NCBI RefSeq assembly: GCF_026130545.1
Contig: NZ_JAMOIM010000009.1
Location: 182,472 to 246,471, forward strand
From: Lichenifustis flavocetrariae
GTDB lineage: Bacteria; Pseudomonadota; Alphaproteobacteria; Rhizobiales; Beijerinckiaceae
Length of the DNA stretch: 64,000 nucleotides
Direction of reading: 5' to 3'
The number at the start of each line of letters is the position of its first letter. The stretch's first letter is position 1. Positions 19,034 to 28,599 of the stretch are shown here, piece after piece. The translations under genes and the position numbers were made by a program. The notes under the pieces were generated by a model. The model was not told where the DNA came from. It saw nothing but the letters and a program-made list of their open reading frames with translations, and made no database searches.

Positions 19034-20050
19034 ATGAGTGCATTTGCGTCGCGGCACCCCATTTGGTCACTCATCGTTTTTGTCGCGGCGGCAGCCTTGC
19101 TGTGGGCCATTTTCGCGGCATGGCCGCCCGGCATGGTGGCTTGGGCCGGATCCAAGAAGATTTTCCTGAACGCCTTCTTCAACGGCATCACGCTCGGCGG
19201 GCTCTACTTTCTCGTCGCGAGCGGGTTCACGCTGATCTTCGGCCTCATGCGCAATGTCAACCTGGCGCATGGCTCGCTCTACATGCTCGGCGGCTACGTC
19301 GGCTATGAAGTCTCGGCGCTGACGGGCTATTGGCTCCTGAGCTTCGTCGCCGCCTTCATCGTCGTGGGCGCGCTCGGCGTCCTGCTTCAGCTTTTCGTCT
19401 TCCAGCGCATGGAGGGGCAGGATCTCCGCCAGACGCTCGTGACGATCGGCATCTCGATCGTGTTGGCCGATCTGATGCTCTGGATCTGGGGCGGCAATTT
19501 CTATCAGATCCTGGCACCCGGCTGGCTGTCCGGGCCGGTGAAGCTGCCGCTCGTGACGGCCGTTAAAAGCAATGGCGAGGCCGTCTACCTGACGTATCCT
19601 GTCGTCCGTCTCGCGGTGTTCGGCGCGGCCGTCGTGCTCGGCGTGGCGGTGTGGCTGGCTCTCAACAAAACCAGGATCGGGATGCTGATCCGGGCCGGGG
19701 TCGACGACCGCGACATGCTGTCGGCCACGGGCGTGAGAATCCAGCGCGTTTTCATCCTCGTGTTCGCGTTCGGTGCGGGGCTCGCGGGCGTGGCCGGCGT
19801 CGTCGGGGGCACATTCCAGTCGATCGCACCGGGCGAGGACATCCGTTTCCTGCTGGCCTCGCTGGTGGTGGTCATTGTGGGCGGGATGGGATCGATCCCG
19901 GGCGCTGCTCTCGGAGCCCTGATCATCGGCCTCTCGGAGCAACTCGGCTCCGTCTATTTTCCGACCTACGCGGTCGTTCTCACCTTCCTGATCATGGTCG
20001 TGGTGCTGGCGTTCCGGCCACAGGGCCTATTGGCGAGCGGGCGCACGTGA
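19034..20050 (+). CDS. Branched-chain amino acid-type ABC transporter permease, LivH-like
   Basis: This 338-residue inner-membrane protein has eight to nine hydrophobic segments and the LivH-family signatures NGITLGGLYFLVASGFTLIFGLMRNVNLAHG and a later SIPGAALGALIIGLSEQ. It forms half of the membrane channel of a branched-chain-type (HAAT) uptake transporter. The ATG at 19034 follows GAGGG. An extra N-terminal membrane segment precedes the usual family start. It opens a run of four transporter genes, but no gene for a periplasmic binding protein precedes or follows them in the window. Confidence 0.9.
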   Translation: MSAFASRHPIWSLIVFVAAAALLWAIFAAWPPGMVAWAGSKKIFLNAFFNGITLGGLYFLVASGFTLIFGLMRNVNLAHGSLYMLGGYVGYEVSALTGYWLLSFVAAFIVVGALGVLLQLFVFQRMEGQDLRQTLVTIGISIVLADLMLWIWGGNFYQILAPGWLSGPVKLPLVTAVKSNGEAVYLTYPVVRLAVFGAAVVLGVAVWLALNKTRIGMLIRAGVDDRDMLSATGVRIQRVFILVFAFGAGLAGVAGVVGGTFQSIAPGEDIRFLLASLVVVIVGGMGSIPGAALGALIIGLSEQLGSVYFPTYAVVLTFLIMVVVLAFRPQGLLASGRT

Positions 20051-20117
20051 TGCGCCGGGACGATGCCCGACGGCTCGACAGGTCAGGCGGCCAGCCCAAG
20101 TCCGGGGCTCGATCGGC

Positions 20118-21188
20118 ATGACGGCGGTCTCGGCCAAGTCACCGCGCCTGACTGCAACGACCCAGGCGCCCGCGCGTCCTGCCACCGGCGAGATCCCGGG
20201 ACTTTATTGGGTCGTCGGCGCCCTGCTGGTTCTCGCCCCCTTGTTCTGTTCCCATTTCGTCCTCCTCCAGATCCTCGGCTGGGCCATGATCCTCGGCATG
20301 ATCGCGCTGAGCCTCATGTTCCTGGCGGGCTATGGCGGCATGGTCAGTCTCGTGCAGCTGACGATTGCCGGAATAGCCGGCTATCTCACCGCGATCCTGG
20401 GCACGAGTGCGGTCAGCGGTATCAGCCTGAACTGGCCCTGGTGGCTCGCGGTGCCCGTGGCCATGCTGGTGGCGGTCGTGTTCGGCACGCTCGTGGGTGC
20501 GCTCGCGGTGCGGACAGCCGGCATCTACACGATCATGATTACGCTCGCGATCGCCGCCGCCTTCTTCTACTTCGTCCAGCAGAACTATGCGGTCTTCAAC
20601 GGCTTCACCGGCTTCAACAACCTGATCCCGCCCGTGTTCCTGGGGGTCGACTGGCACAACCCCATCGCGTTCTACTACCTGATCCTGAGCTGCGCGGCCT
20701 TGGCCTATCTGGCGGTTCTCTACGTGGCACGCACTCCGTTCGGCTTGGCCCTTCAGGGTGTGCGGGACAATGCCCGGCGGATGGCCGCTCTCGGGTTCAG
20801 CGTCACGGCCCATCGGATCGCGGCCTACAGCGTCGCGAGCCTGATCGCGGCTGTGGCCGGCGTGCTCCTGGTCTGGTTGAACGCGCAGGTGTCGCCGGGA
20901 ACCGTCGCCGTGGGACCAGCTATCGATATCCTGATCATCGCGGTCGTGGGTGGTATCGGCCACCCGATCGGCGCCTTCATCGGAGCCCTGATCTATGTGA
21001 TCCTGCGAACCTTCGCACTCGACGCGCTGGTCGCGGTGGGCTTGTCGGGCGAGCGGTTCCAACTGCTGATCGGGCTGGGTTTCCTCATCATCGTGTTCGG
21101 GTCGCCCGATGGGCTGCTCGGGCTTTGGACGAAACTGCAGAATCGGTCGCAGCGCGGCATTCTTCCCGACAGGGAGGTGTCACGATGA
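20118..21188 (+). CDS. Branched-chain amino acid-type ABC transporter permease, LivM-like
   Basis: This 356-residue membrane protein is the second permease. It has about nine membrane segments, the LivM motif GYGGMVSLVQLTIAGIAGYL, the cytoplasmic loop RTPFGLALQGVRDNARRMAALG that contacts the ATPases, and a closing FGSPDGLLGLW. It follows the LivH-like gene after 67 bases and ends in an ATGA overlap with the first ATPase gene, so the components are made together. The substrate cannot be deduced; members of this transporter class take up amino acids, aromatic acids, urea and other small compounds. Confidence 0.9.
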   Translation: MTAVSAKSPRLTATTQAPARPATGEIPGLYWVVGALLVLAPLFCSHFVLLQILGWAMILGMIALSLMFLAGYGGMVSLVQLTIAGIAGYLTAILGTSAVSGISLNWPWWLAVPVAMLVAVVFGTLVGALAVRTAGIYTIMITLAIAAAFFYFVQQNYAVFNGFTGFNNLIPPVFLGVDWHNPIAFYYLILSCAALAYLAVLYVARTPFGLALQGVRDNARRMAALGFSVTAHRIAAYSVASLIAAVAGVLLVWLNAQVSPGTVAVGPAIDILIIAVVGGIGHPIGAFIGALIYVILRTFALDALVAVGLSGERFQLLIGLGFLIIVFGSPDGLLGLWTKLQNRSQRGILPDREVSR

Positions 21189-21982
21189 GCGCCGTCGCAA
21201 CCCGCTCGATTGCCGAGCGCCTGTCCTCGGCCGGCACCGCCAATGCGTTGGAACTGCGTGGGGTCACCAAGCTGTTTGGCGCTCTGGCGGCGCTCACCGA
21301 CATCTCGCTTTCGGTCAGCCCAGGCGAGCGGCGCGCGGTGTTGGGCTCGAACGGCGCCGGCAAGACGACGCTGTTCAACTGCATCACCGGCGATTTTCTC
21401 CCGACCTCGGGCACCATCCGGCTGTTCGGCGAGGATGTGACGCGCTTCCCAGCCCATGAGCGGATCCGGCGCGGCCTTCGTCGTACCTACCAGATCTCGC
21501 AGCTGTTCCCCGGCCTCTCGGTGCTCGACAACGTGTATCTCGCATGCTGCGGCGTGTCGCGAAGCCGATTTTCCTTCATACGACCGAGGCGCGACGATGC
21601 GCTGCTGGCCACGGCCGAGCAACTGACCGAAGCCGTGCACCTGCGCGACGTCAGGGACATCAAGGTCGCGGTCCTGTCCTACGGACAGCAGCGTCAGCTG
21701 GAGATCGCGCTCGCGCTCGCGGGCGCGCCGCGCTTTGTGCTTTTCGACGAGCCGGCCGCAGGATTATCGCCGACCGAGAGGCGCGAACTCGTCGAAATCC
21801 TCACGAACCTGCCCGGCCACATGGGCTTCATCATCATCGAACATGACATGGATGTCGCGCTGCGGGTCGCGGAGCGCGTGACGATGATGCACAACGGCCG
21901 CATCTTCAAGGAAGGGCTGCCCGAAGAGATCGAGGCCGATCCCGAGGTGCAGGCGCTCTATCTCGGAGGCGGTCATGCCTGA
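21185..21982 (+). CDS. ABC transporter ATP-binding protein, LivG-like
   Basis: This 265-residue ATPase has Walker A GSNGAGKTT, the signature LSYGQQRQLEIALAL, Walker B FVLFDEPAAGLS and the switch histidine in IIIEHDMD. The sequence order and length fit LivG. The start at 21185 overlaps the permease stop, and the end overlaps the next gene by 8 bases. An open frame runs in from far upstream but the coupled ATG is clearly the start. Confidence 0.92.
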   Translation: MSAVATRSIAERLSSAGTANALELRGVTKLFGALAALTDISLSVSPGERRAVLGSNGAGKTTLFNCITGDFLPTSGTIRLFGEDVTRFPAHERIRRGLRRTYQISQLFPGLSVLDNVYLACCGVSRSRFSFIRPRRDDALLATAEQLTEAVHLRDVRDIKVAVLSYGQQRQLEIALALAGAPRFVLFDEPAAGLSPTERRELVEILTNLPGHMGFIIIEHDMDVALRVAERVTMMHNGRIFKEGLPEEIEADPEVQALYLGGGHA

Positions 21983-24194
21983 TCGCAGCCGCATGAGGTC
22001 AGTGGCCGGATCTCCGCCGACGAAGGGCAACGCGCGGGCGCCCGTCCTCGAAATCCGCAACCTCCACGTCCATTACGGCGCCTCGCATGCGGTGCAGGGC
22101 GTCGACCTTACGCTGCATGGCGGCGTCCTGTCGGTCGTCGGCCGCAACGGCATGGGCAAGACCACGCTCTGCAAGGCGATCATGGGGCTCGTTCCGGCGT
22201 CGGGAGGCTCCATTCGCTTCGCCGGCCGGGAATTGCGCGGGCTTGCGCCGGCCGACGTGGCCCGGCTCGGGGTCGGCTACGTTCCGCAGGGCCGTCGGCT
22301 GTGGCGCTCTCTCACGGTCGACGAACACCTGCGGCTGGTCTCGACCAAAGGCGGCGCCTGGACGATCGAGCGGATCTACGCGACGTTTCCGCGGCTGGCG
22401 GAACGCAAGACCAACGGCGGCGGCCAGTTGTCCGGCGGCGAGCAGCAGATGCTGGCGATCTCGCGTGCCCTTCTGCTCAACCCCCGTCTCCTCGTCATGG
22501 ACGAGCCGACCGAGGGCCTCGCCCCTGTCATCGTCACCCAGGTCGAGGCGATGCTGACACGGCTCGGCCAGGAGGGCGACATCGATGTCCTCGTGATCGA
22601 GCAGAATATCGGGGTCGCGACCGCGGTCGCGGACCGCGTCGCCATCATGGTCAACGGCCGGATCAATCGCGAGGCCGATGCGGCCGAACTCGCGGGTGAT
22701 CGCGACCTGCAGCAGCGTCTTCTCGGCGTCGGCCGCCACGCGCACGACGAAACACCTGGATCGGAAGCGCTAGCCGGACCGCAAATCGCGGCCGCACCGG
22801 TAGGTCCGCGCAAGATTTATATGTCGAACCCCGTTCCGCCGAACCGCTGGTCGCAACCAGTGCCGGTCCGGCTGCTTGAGCAATCCGCCCGCACGATTTC
22901 GAGCCTTTCCCCTATGGCGGGAGAAGCCGGCGAACTTCGGCCTGCCGTCTCCATGGGCGAAGGTGCGGTGATCGTGGCCGGAACGCTCGATACGAAGGGG
23001 CCGGAGCTCCGGTTCCTCCGCGACCTCCTGAAAGCGCAGGGCCTGGGGGTGCGGCTCGCCGACCTATCGACGTCGGGCGCCCAAACGGGTGCCGATATCC
23101 CGGCGCATCAGATTGCCGCCTATCATCCGCGCGGACCGAGCGGCGTCTTCACCGGCGATCGTGGCTCGTCCATCGCGGGCATGACGGTCGCCTTCGAAGC
23201 ATGGATGCGCAGACAGCGCATCGGCGGGATCATCGGGGCCGGGGGATCCGGCAACACGGCCATGATCGCGCCGGCCATGCGGTCGCTGCCCATCGGGGTT
23301 CCCAAGGTGATGATCTCGACTGTCGCGTCGGGCGACGTTCGGGCCTACGTGGGTGCCAGCGACATCTTGATGATGCATGCGGTTGCCGACGTGCAGGGGC
23401 TGAACCCGATCACCCGTATGGTGCTGTCGAACGGCGCCCATGCGCTCGCCGGCATGGTGCGTGGCCGCAGGGAAGGCGCGGCCGAGGCCAAACCGGTCGA
23501 CAAGCCTGCGATCGGCATCACCATGTTCGGGGTCACCACGCCCTGCGTGCAAGTGATCGCCAAGGCCCTGGAAACCGAGGCCGACTGCCTGGTGTTCCAC
23601 GCCACAGGCATCGGCGGGCAATCGATGGAAGCGTTGGTCGAGGCCGGGCTGATCGGATCCGTGATCGACATCACGACCACGGAGGTGTGCGACTTCCTGT
23701 TCGGCGGCGTCTTTCCGGCGACGGCCGATCGGTTCGGCGCCGTCATTCGTCGCCGCGTGCCCTATGTGGGTTCGGTCGGCGCCCTAGACATGGTGAACTT
23801 CGGAGCCCGCGAGACGGTGCCAGAGCGCTACAGAGGCCGGCTGTTCTACGAGCACAATCCGCAGGTCACGCTGATGCGGACCACCGCCGAGGAAAACGCC
23901 GAGATGGGTCGCTGGATCGGCGAGAAGCTGAACCAGATGGAAGGTCCGGTGCGGTTCCTGCTCCCGCTCGGAGGCGTGTCGATCATCGATCGTCCTGGCG
24001 AAATTTTCTACGATCCGGCGGCCGATGCGGCGTTGTTCGATGCCCTGGAGAAGACCGTCCGGGTCACGGCCGCCCGCCAGCTCATCCGCTCGCCGCACGC
24101 CATCAACGATCCGGCCTTTGCGGCCGAGGCGGTGGCCGCCCATCGCGCGATTACGGCCAAGTCGCGGGCACAGAAGCGACAGGGGGCGCGCTGA
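21975..24194 (+). CDS. LivF-like ABC ATPase fused to a UPF0261 (Tm-1-like) domain
   Basis: Two proteins are joined in one 739-residue chain. Residues about 24-250 are a LivF-type ATPase with Walker [10 protein letters not shown], signature LSGGEQQML and Walker [12 protein letters not shown]. After a low-complexity linker, residues about 331-735 form a complete UPF0261 domain ([57 protein letters not shown]), a two-lobed nucleotide-binding fold related to plant Tm-1. The biochemical role of UPF0261 proteins is not established. The fusion ties it to the transporter, and the next gene encodes its common genomic partner, the PEP-hydrolase-type TIM barrel. Linker bases 22904-22940 resemble the palindromic repeat found downstream. 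Confidence 0.9.
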   Translation: MPDRSRMRSVAGSPPTKGNARAPVLEIRNLHVHYGASHAVQGVDLTLHGGVLSVVGRNGMGKTTLCKAIMGLVPASGGSIRFAGRELRGLAPADVARLGVGYVPQGRRLWRSLTVDEHLRLVSTKGGAWTIERIYATFPRLAERKTNGGGQLSGGEQQMLAISRALLLNPRLLVMDEPTEGLAPVIVTQVEAMLTRLGQEGDIDVLVIEQNIGVATAVADRVAIMVNGRINREADAAELAGDRDLQQRLLGVGRHAHDETPGSEALAGPQIAAAPVGPRKIYMSNPVPPNRWSQPVPVRLLEQSARTISSLSPMAGEAGELRPAVSMGEGAVIVAGTLDTKGPELRFLRDLLKAQGLGVRLADLSTSGAQTGADIPAHQIAAYHPRGPSGVFTGDRGSSIAGMTVAFEAWMRRQRIGGIIGAGGSGNTAMIAPAMRSLPIGVPKVMISTVASGDVRAYVGASDILMMHAVADVQGLNPITRMVLSNGAHALAGMVRGRREGAAEAKPVDKPAIGITMFGVTTPCVQVIAKALETEADCLVFHATGIGGQSMEALVEAGLIGSVIDITTTEVCDFLFGGVFPATADRFGAVIRRRVPYVGSVGALDMVNFGARETVPERYRGRLFYEHNPQVTLMRTTAEENAEMGRWIGEKLNQMEGPVRFLLPLGGVSIIDRPGEIFYDPAADAALFDALEKTVRVTAARQLIRSPHAINDPAFAAEAVAAHRAITAKSRAQKRQGAR

Positions 24195-24196
24195 CC

Positions 24197-25042
24197 ATGC
24201 CAGCCATTTCACGTCACGCCATCCTCGAACGCTTCCACGCCATGAGGGCGCGCGGCGAGCCGATCGTGGGCGGCGGCGCCGGCACGGGCTTGTCGGCCAA
24301 ATGCGAGGAAGCCGGCGGCATCGACCTTATCGTGATCTACAATTCCGGCCGCTACCGCATGGCGGGGCGGGGCTCGCTGGCCGGGCTCCTGGCCTATGGT
24401 GACGCCAATGCCATTGTGGTCGACATGGCGTGCGAGGTGCTGCCCATCGTCAAGCACACCCCGGTGCTGGCGGGTGTCAACGGCACCGACCCGTTCCGCG
24501 ACATGGATGTCTTTCTGCCCGAGCTGAAACGCCTCGGTTTCTCAGGCGTGCAGAATTTTCCGACCGTCGGGCTCATCGACGGCACCTTCCGGGCCAATCT
24601 CGAAGAAACCGGAATGTCCTACAGCCTCGAAGTCGAGATGATCCGCAAGGCGCGGGCGCTCGACCTGCTGACGACGCCCTACGTGTTCTGCGAGGCGGAT
24701 GCGACCGCAATGGCGGAAGCCGGAGCGGACATCATCGTGTGCCACCTCGGACTGACGACCGGAGGAAGCATCGGGGCGCAGACGGCGCTGAAGCTCGAAG
24801 ACTGTCCGACGCTTGTCGACCGCTGGTCCGCCGCCGCCCTCAGGGTCAACCCGGACGCGTTGATCCTGGTCCATGGCGGGCCCGTGGCCATGCCGGAGGA
24901 TGCCCGCTTCGTGCTGCGGAACACCAAGCACTGTCATGGCTTCTACGGCGCGTCCTCCATGGAGCGACTGCCGGTGGAAGCTGCACTGACCGATCAGACC
25001 CGCGCCTTCAAGGCGATCGGCCGGACAGGGGGTGGCGCATGA
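24197..25042 (+). CDS. Phosphoenolpyruvate hydrolase-family TIM-barrel protein
   Basis: The 281-residue product is a single TIM barrel of the family annotated as phosphoenolpyruvate hydrolase-like, related to the isocitrate lyase/PEP mutase group. Family blocks include [41 protein letters not shown] and [20 protein letters not shown], with the conserved end [15 protein letters not shown]. It begins 2 bases after the UPF0261 fusion stop. Genes of these two families occur side by side or fused in other organisms, which suggests that they act on the same compound. The name reflects homology; the true reaction is not known. Confidence 0.88.
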   Translation: MPAISRHAILERFHAMRARGEPIVGGGAGTGLSAKCEEAGGIDLIVIYNSGRYRMAGRGSLAGLLAYGDANAIVVDMACEVLPIVKHTPVLAGVNGTDPFRDMDVFLPELKRLGFSGVQNFPTVGLIDGTFRANLEETGMSYSLEVEMIRKARALDLLTTPYVFCEADATAMAEAGADIIVCHLGLTTGGSIGAQTALKLEDCPTLVDRWSAAALRVNPDALILVHGGPVAMPEDARFVLRNTKHCHGFYGASSMERLPVEAALTDQTRAFKAIGRTGGGA

Positions 25043-25077
25043 TGTCCTCGGTAATCGGTGAGAACCTGGGCGCGATC

Positions 25078-25198
25078 CCTTCTCCCCTTGCGGGAGTAGG
25101 TCCCGCGCAGCGGGGGACGAGGGGTAAGCGCCGCAGGCGCTTCGCGCCTTCCCCCTCATTCGCCCCTTCGGGGCACCTTCTCCCGCAAGGGGAGAAGG
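25078..25198. repeat. Palindromic intergenic repeat, copy 1
   Basis: CCTTCTCCCCTTGCGGGAG at the left end and its near-complement ending GGGGAGAAGG at the right end enclose smaller hairpins (CCCGCGCAGCGGG, GCGCCGCAGGCGC, CCCCTTCGGGGC). The whole unit of 121 bases can fold into a branched structure. It lies between the PEP-hydrolase-family gene and the flotillin gene. Confidence 0.9.
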
Positions 25199-25262
25199 AC
25201 ACCCGAGACCGCTCGTTCCATCGCCAGACACCCCTGACATCGCGCATCGTGAGGAATTCCCA

Positions 25263-28200
25263 ATGACCGGGCAGATCATCGGACAGTTGATCCTGTGGTT
25301 GATCCTTGCGGTCGTCCTGATCGCGATCGTCTACTACGTGATGAACTGGCTTTACCGCCGCTCCACCAAGGAAATCGCCTTCGTCCGAACCGGGTTGTTC
25401 GGTGAGAAGGTCGTGATCGACGGTGGTGCCTTCGTGTGGCCGATCATCCACGACATCACGCCCGTCAACATGCACACGCTGCCGCTCGAGGTGGTGAGGG
25501 CCCGCGAAGGCGCCCTCATCAGTCGCGATCGCATGCGGGTGGACGTGCAGGCCGAGTTTTATGTTCGGGTGCGGGCCACGCGGGAAGCGGTTTCGCTTGC
25601 GGCCTCGACGCTCGGCCGCCGGACCCTGGAGGCTGAGAATCTTCGAGGATTGCTGATCGGCAAGTTCGAGTCGGCCCTGCGTGCGGTCGCGGCAGAAATG
25701 ACCATGGACGAGATGCATCAGGCACCGAACCTGTTCGTCGAACAGGTTCGCGCCATGGCGCAGCTTGGATTGTCCCAAAATGGTCTCGAACTCGAATCCG
25801 TGGCGATCCTGGACATCGACCAGGCCGGGCTCGAATACTTCAATCCTTCGAACCGTTTTGATGCGGAAGGCCTGACCCAGCTCATCCAGACCATCGAGTC
25901 GCGCCGCAAGCTCCGCAACGACATCGAGCAGGATTCGGTGATCCAGATCCGCGCCCGGAACCTGGAGGCCGAACGGCAGGCGCTCGACATCGAGCGGGAA
26001 AGCGAACACGCTCGCCTGGGGCAGGAACGTGAGATCGAGTTCCGCCGTGCGCAGCAACGCGCCGAACTCGCCCGCGAACGCGCCGAACGCGATACCGAAG
26101 CGGAGCAGGCCCAGTTCATCGCCCGCGAAAGCATCGAACGCGCCCGCATCGCCAACGACTATGCGATCGCCCAGGCCCGCATCCAGTCCGAACGTGACAT
26201 CCGCCAGCGCGAGCTTGATCGCCAGCAGGTTGTCGAAACTGCGGAAATCGGGCTCCGCGAGCAGATCGAGCGCGCCCGTATCCTGCAGGAACGCGCGGTG
26301 CTGGAAGCGCGCATCGAAAACGAGAGAGAAACCGAGGCTCTGCAGATCGAGCGTCAGCGGGTGCTTCAGGCTGCAGAGATCGCAGCGACCCAATCGACAG
26401 AACGGGCGCGGATCGACCAAGAACGGGCCGTGATCGAGGCGCGGATCACCCGGGACCTCGAGACCCGCTCGCAGGAGATCGAACGCCAGCGCAGTCTTGA
26501 CCGGGCTGAAATCGCGGCGCGAGAGGGCACCGAGCGCGCGCGGATCGAGCAGGACCGCGCCCTGGCCGAGGCCCGCATCGCCAGCGAGGAGACGACGCGC
26601 CGTCGTGAAATCGAGCGTAATGCGGCCGTGGAGGCGGCGGAGATCGCCGCACGCGAAGGCACCGAGAGGCTGCGCATCGTCCAGGCTGCCCAGGTCGATG
26701 AGGAGCGCATCCAGTCCGACCTTCGCACCCGGGGCCTTGAAATCGAACGGCAGCGCGCGCTGGAGGAGGCCGAGATCACGGCGCGGCAAGCGACCGAAGC
26801 CACGCGCATCGCCCGTGAGAAGCAGGTTGCAGCGGAGCGGATCGCTTCGGACCAGGCGACTCGGCAGCTTGAGATCGAACGCGAGCGCATGCTGGAGGAA
26901 GCCGATATCGCGGCCCGCGAGTCGACTTCGGCCGCAAGGGTCGCGCAGGAGGAGAGGGTGCGCTCGCTGGAGATCGCCCGGAATCGCGCGATCGACGAGG
27001 CCGAGATCGTGGCGCGCGAGGCCGTCGAAGCTGCCCGCATCGCGCAAACCGCCCGCATCGAGGTTGAACGCATCACCCGCCAGGAAGAGACGGTGCTGCG
27101 CGATGTCGCGTCACGCGAAACCACCGAGTCGGCTCGGATCGCGCAGGAAGCCAAGATCAACGTCGGCCGCATCGACTCCGAGCAGGAGGTCCGGGGTCGC
27201 GAGATCGCCCGCAGCGAAGCCATCGAGGCGGCCGACCTCAAGCGCCGCGAGGCCGTCGAGCGGCAGCGTATCGAGGTCGAACTCCTTCTTGAGCAGCACC
27301 GCATCGGATCGCAGCAGGAACGCGAGATCATCGACATCACCCGCAAGCGCATGGTCGAGGAGGCCGAGGAAGCCCGCGTCATCGAACTCGCGGCTCGCCG
27401 CGCCGAGCGTGTGGAAGCCGACGCGCGGGTGCGTCAGGCGGAGATCACGGCGAAACGCGATATCGAGGCGACCGACGTTGGCCGCGAGCGGGCGCTTGAT
27501 GCGGCGCGGCTGGAACGCCGCCGTTCGACCGAGCAATTGGAAATCGCCCGCGTGCAGGCATTGCGGGAAGCCGAGATCGCATCCCACGAAGAGATCGAGA
27601 GGGCCCGCATCGTGTCGGAGCGCGGGCTTGACGAAGCCCGCATCACCCACGAGCGTGACCGTCGCAAGCTCGAAATCGACCGGGAGCGGGTCGTCGATCT
27701 CGCCTCGATGCAGAAAGCCATCGCACTCTATCAGGCGTCGCTCGAAGAGTCGGCCGCCCGTGCAGCCGCCGATACGGCCCGTGCCCGGGCCGCCGAAGCC
27801 GAGGAAAAGATCAAGACGGCACGCGAGACCGAGGAGGTGCACCGTCGACGCACCGTCGACGTGGTGACGGCCGAGATCGCTGCCGAGCGCGAACGCATCA
27901 TGGCAGACGCGGAGCGCGTGCGTCGCGCGGTCGAGGCGGAAGCCCAGCGGCTGGTCAACGAAGCCGAGAACGTGCTCACCGAGCCGGCGCGCGCCTCTCT
28001 GTTCAAGCGCAAGCTGCTCGACAAGGTCGAGGGGATCGTCGCGGCCTCGGTCAAGCCGATGGAAAAGATCAACGACATCCGCATCATGCACCTGGACGGC
28101 ATTGGGGGCGGCGGGGGCGGCAGTGGCCGCAGCGCGACAGACGAGGTGATCGACTCGGCGCTCCGCTACCGCGTGCAGGCGCCCCTGGTCGACAGCCTCC

Positions 28201-28340
28201 TGGCCGATCTCGGCATCGAAGGGGGTGCCCTGTCCAAGATGGGCGGGCTGATCCGCGAAGCGAGCGATCTCCAGCGCATCGCCAAGGACACGAAGAGCGG
28301 CTCGGGCGGTGGATCCAAGCCCGCCGCGCCAGTGGAGTGA
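25263..28340 (+). CDS. Giant flotillin-like SPFH protein with a 44-residue repeat
   Basis: This 1025-residue protein has one N-terminal membrane helix (about residues 5-30), an SPFH/band-7 domain (about 33-210; VWPIIHDITPVNMHTLPLEV), and an extended charged helix from about 215 to 900. Within it, residues 293-556 are six consecutive 44-residue units (R-A-R-I ... A-E-I-A-A-R ... T-E), then a 66-residue and another 44-residue unit, all multiples of 11. A flotillin-type tail follows from about 840 (IALYQASLEESAARAA) with a glycine-rich loop. Flotillins scaffold membrane microdomains; usual bacterial members are 500-700 residues. It lies amid catabolic genes, with palindromic repeats on both sides. 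Confidence 0.9.
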   Translation: MTGQIIGQLILWLILAVVLIAIVYYVMNWLYRRSTKEIAFVRTGLFGEKVVIDGGAFVWPIIHDITPVNMHTLPLEVVRAREGALISRDRMRVDVQAEFYVRVRATREAVSLAASTLGRRTLEAENLRGLLIGKFESALRAVAAEMTMDEMHQAPNLFVEQVRAMAQLGLSQNGLELESVAILDIDQAGLEYFNPSNRFDAEGLTQLIQTIESRRKLRNDIEQDSVIQIRARNLEAERQALDIERESEHARLGQEREIEFRRAQQRAELARERAERDTEAEQAQFIARESIERARIANDYAIAQARIQSERDIRQRELDRQQVVETAEIGLREQIERARILQERAVLEARIENERETEALQIERQRVLQAAEIAATQSTERARIDQERAVIEARITRDLETRSQEIERQRSLDRAEIAAREGTERARIEQDRALAEARIASEETTRRREIERNAAVEAAEIAAREGTERLRIVQAAQVDEERIQSDLRTRGLEIERQRALEEAEITARQATEATRIAREKQVAAERIASDQATRQLEIERERMLEEADIAARESTSAARVAQEERVRSLEIARNRAIDEAEIVAREAVEAARIAQTARIEVERITRQEETVLRDVASRETTESARIAQEAKINVGRIDSEQEVRGREIARSEAIEAADLKRREAVERQRIEVELLLEQHRIGSQQEREIIDITRKRMVEEAEEARVIELAARRAERVEADARVRQAEITAKRDIEATDVGRERALDAARLERRRSTEQLEIARVQALREAEIASHEEIERARIVSERGLDEARITHERDRRKLEIDRERVVDLASMQKAIALYQASLEESAARAAADTARARAAEAEEKIKTARETEEVHRRRTVDVVTAEIAAERERIMADAERVRRAVEAEAQRLVNEAENVLTEPARASLFKRKLLDKVEGIVAASVKPMEKINDIRIMHLDGIGGGGGGSGRSATDEVIDSALRYRVQAPLVDSLLADLGIEGGALSKMGGLIREASDLQRIAKDTKSGSGGGSKPAAPVE
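26139..26930 (+). repeat. Six tandem 132-base coding repeats in the flotillin gene
   Basis: Six in-frame units of exactly 132 bases encode 44 residues each. They are diverged in sequence but keep position-specific residues: R-A-R-I at the start, E-A-R-I near 12-15, a block like E-I-E-R-Q-R near 25-30 and A-E-I-A-A-R near 35-40. The 11-residue sub-period points to a hendecad coiled coil. Confidence 0.85.
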
Positions 28341-28387
28341 GGGCGATGAGAGCGTTTCAGGTCGGTCCGACAGGCTGTGCGCGTCTT

Positions 28388-28562
28388 CCTTCTCCCCTTG
28401 CGGGAGAAGGTGCCCCGCAGGGGCCGATGAGGGGCAAGCATCGAAGGCGCTTCGCGCCTCACCCCTTATCTCTCCGCTGGCGACCCCAACAAGCGTTGCT
28501 TGCCGGGGGCCCTGGCCAGCTCCGACCGGCTTCGCCGGACCTTCTCCCGCAATGGGAGAAGG
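28388..28562. repeat. Palindromic intergenic repeat, copy 2 (long form)
   Basis: This 175-base copy has the same outer arms as copy 1 plus an internal segment of about 55 bases containing GGGGGCCCTGGCCAGCTC. The same extra module occurs in copies 5 and 7, so the family has a short and a long form. It lies between the flotillin gene and the first SRPBCC gene. Confidence 0.88.
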
Positions 28563-28599
28563 GGACGGCGGCCGTTGTCTCTTGCGAGGACACAATCTG

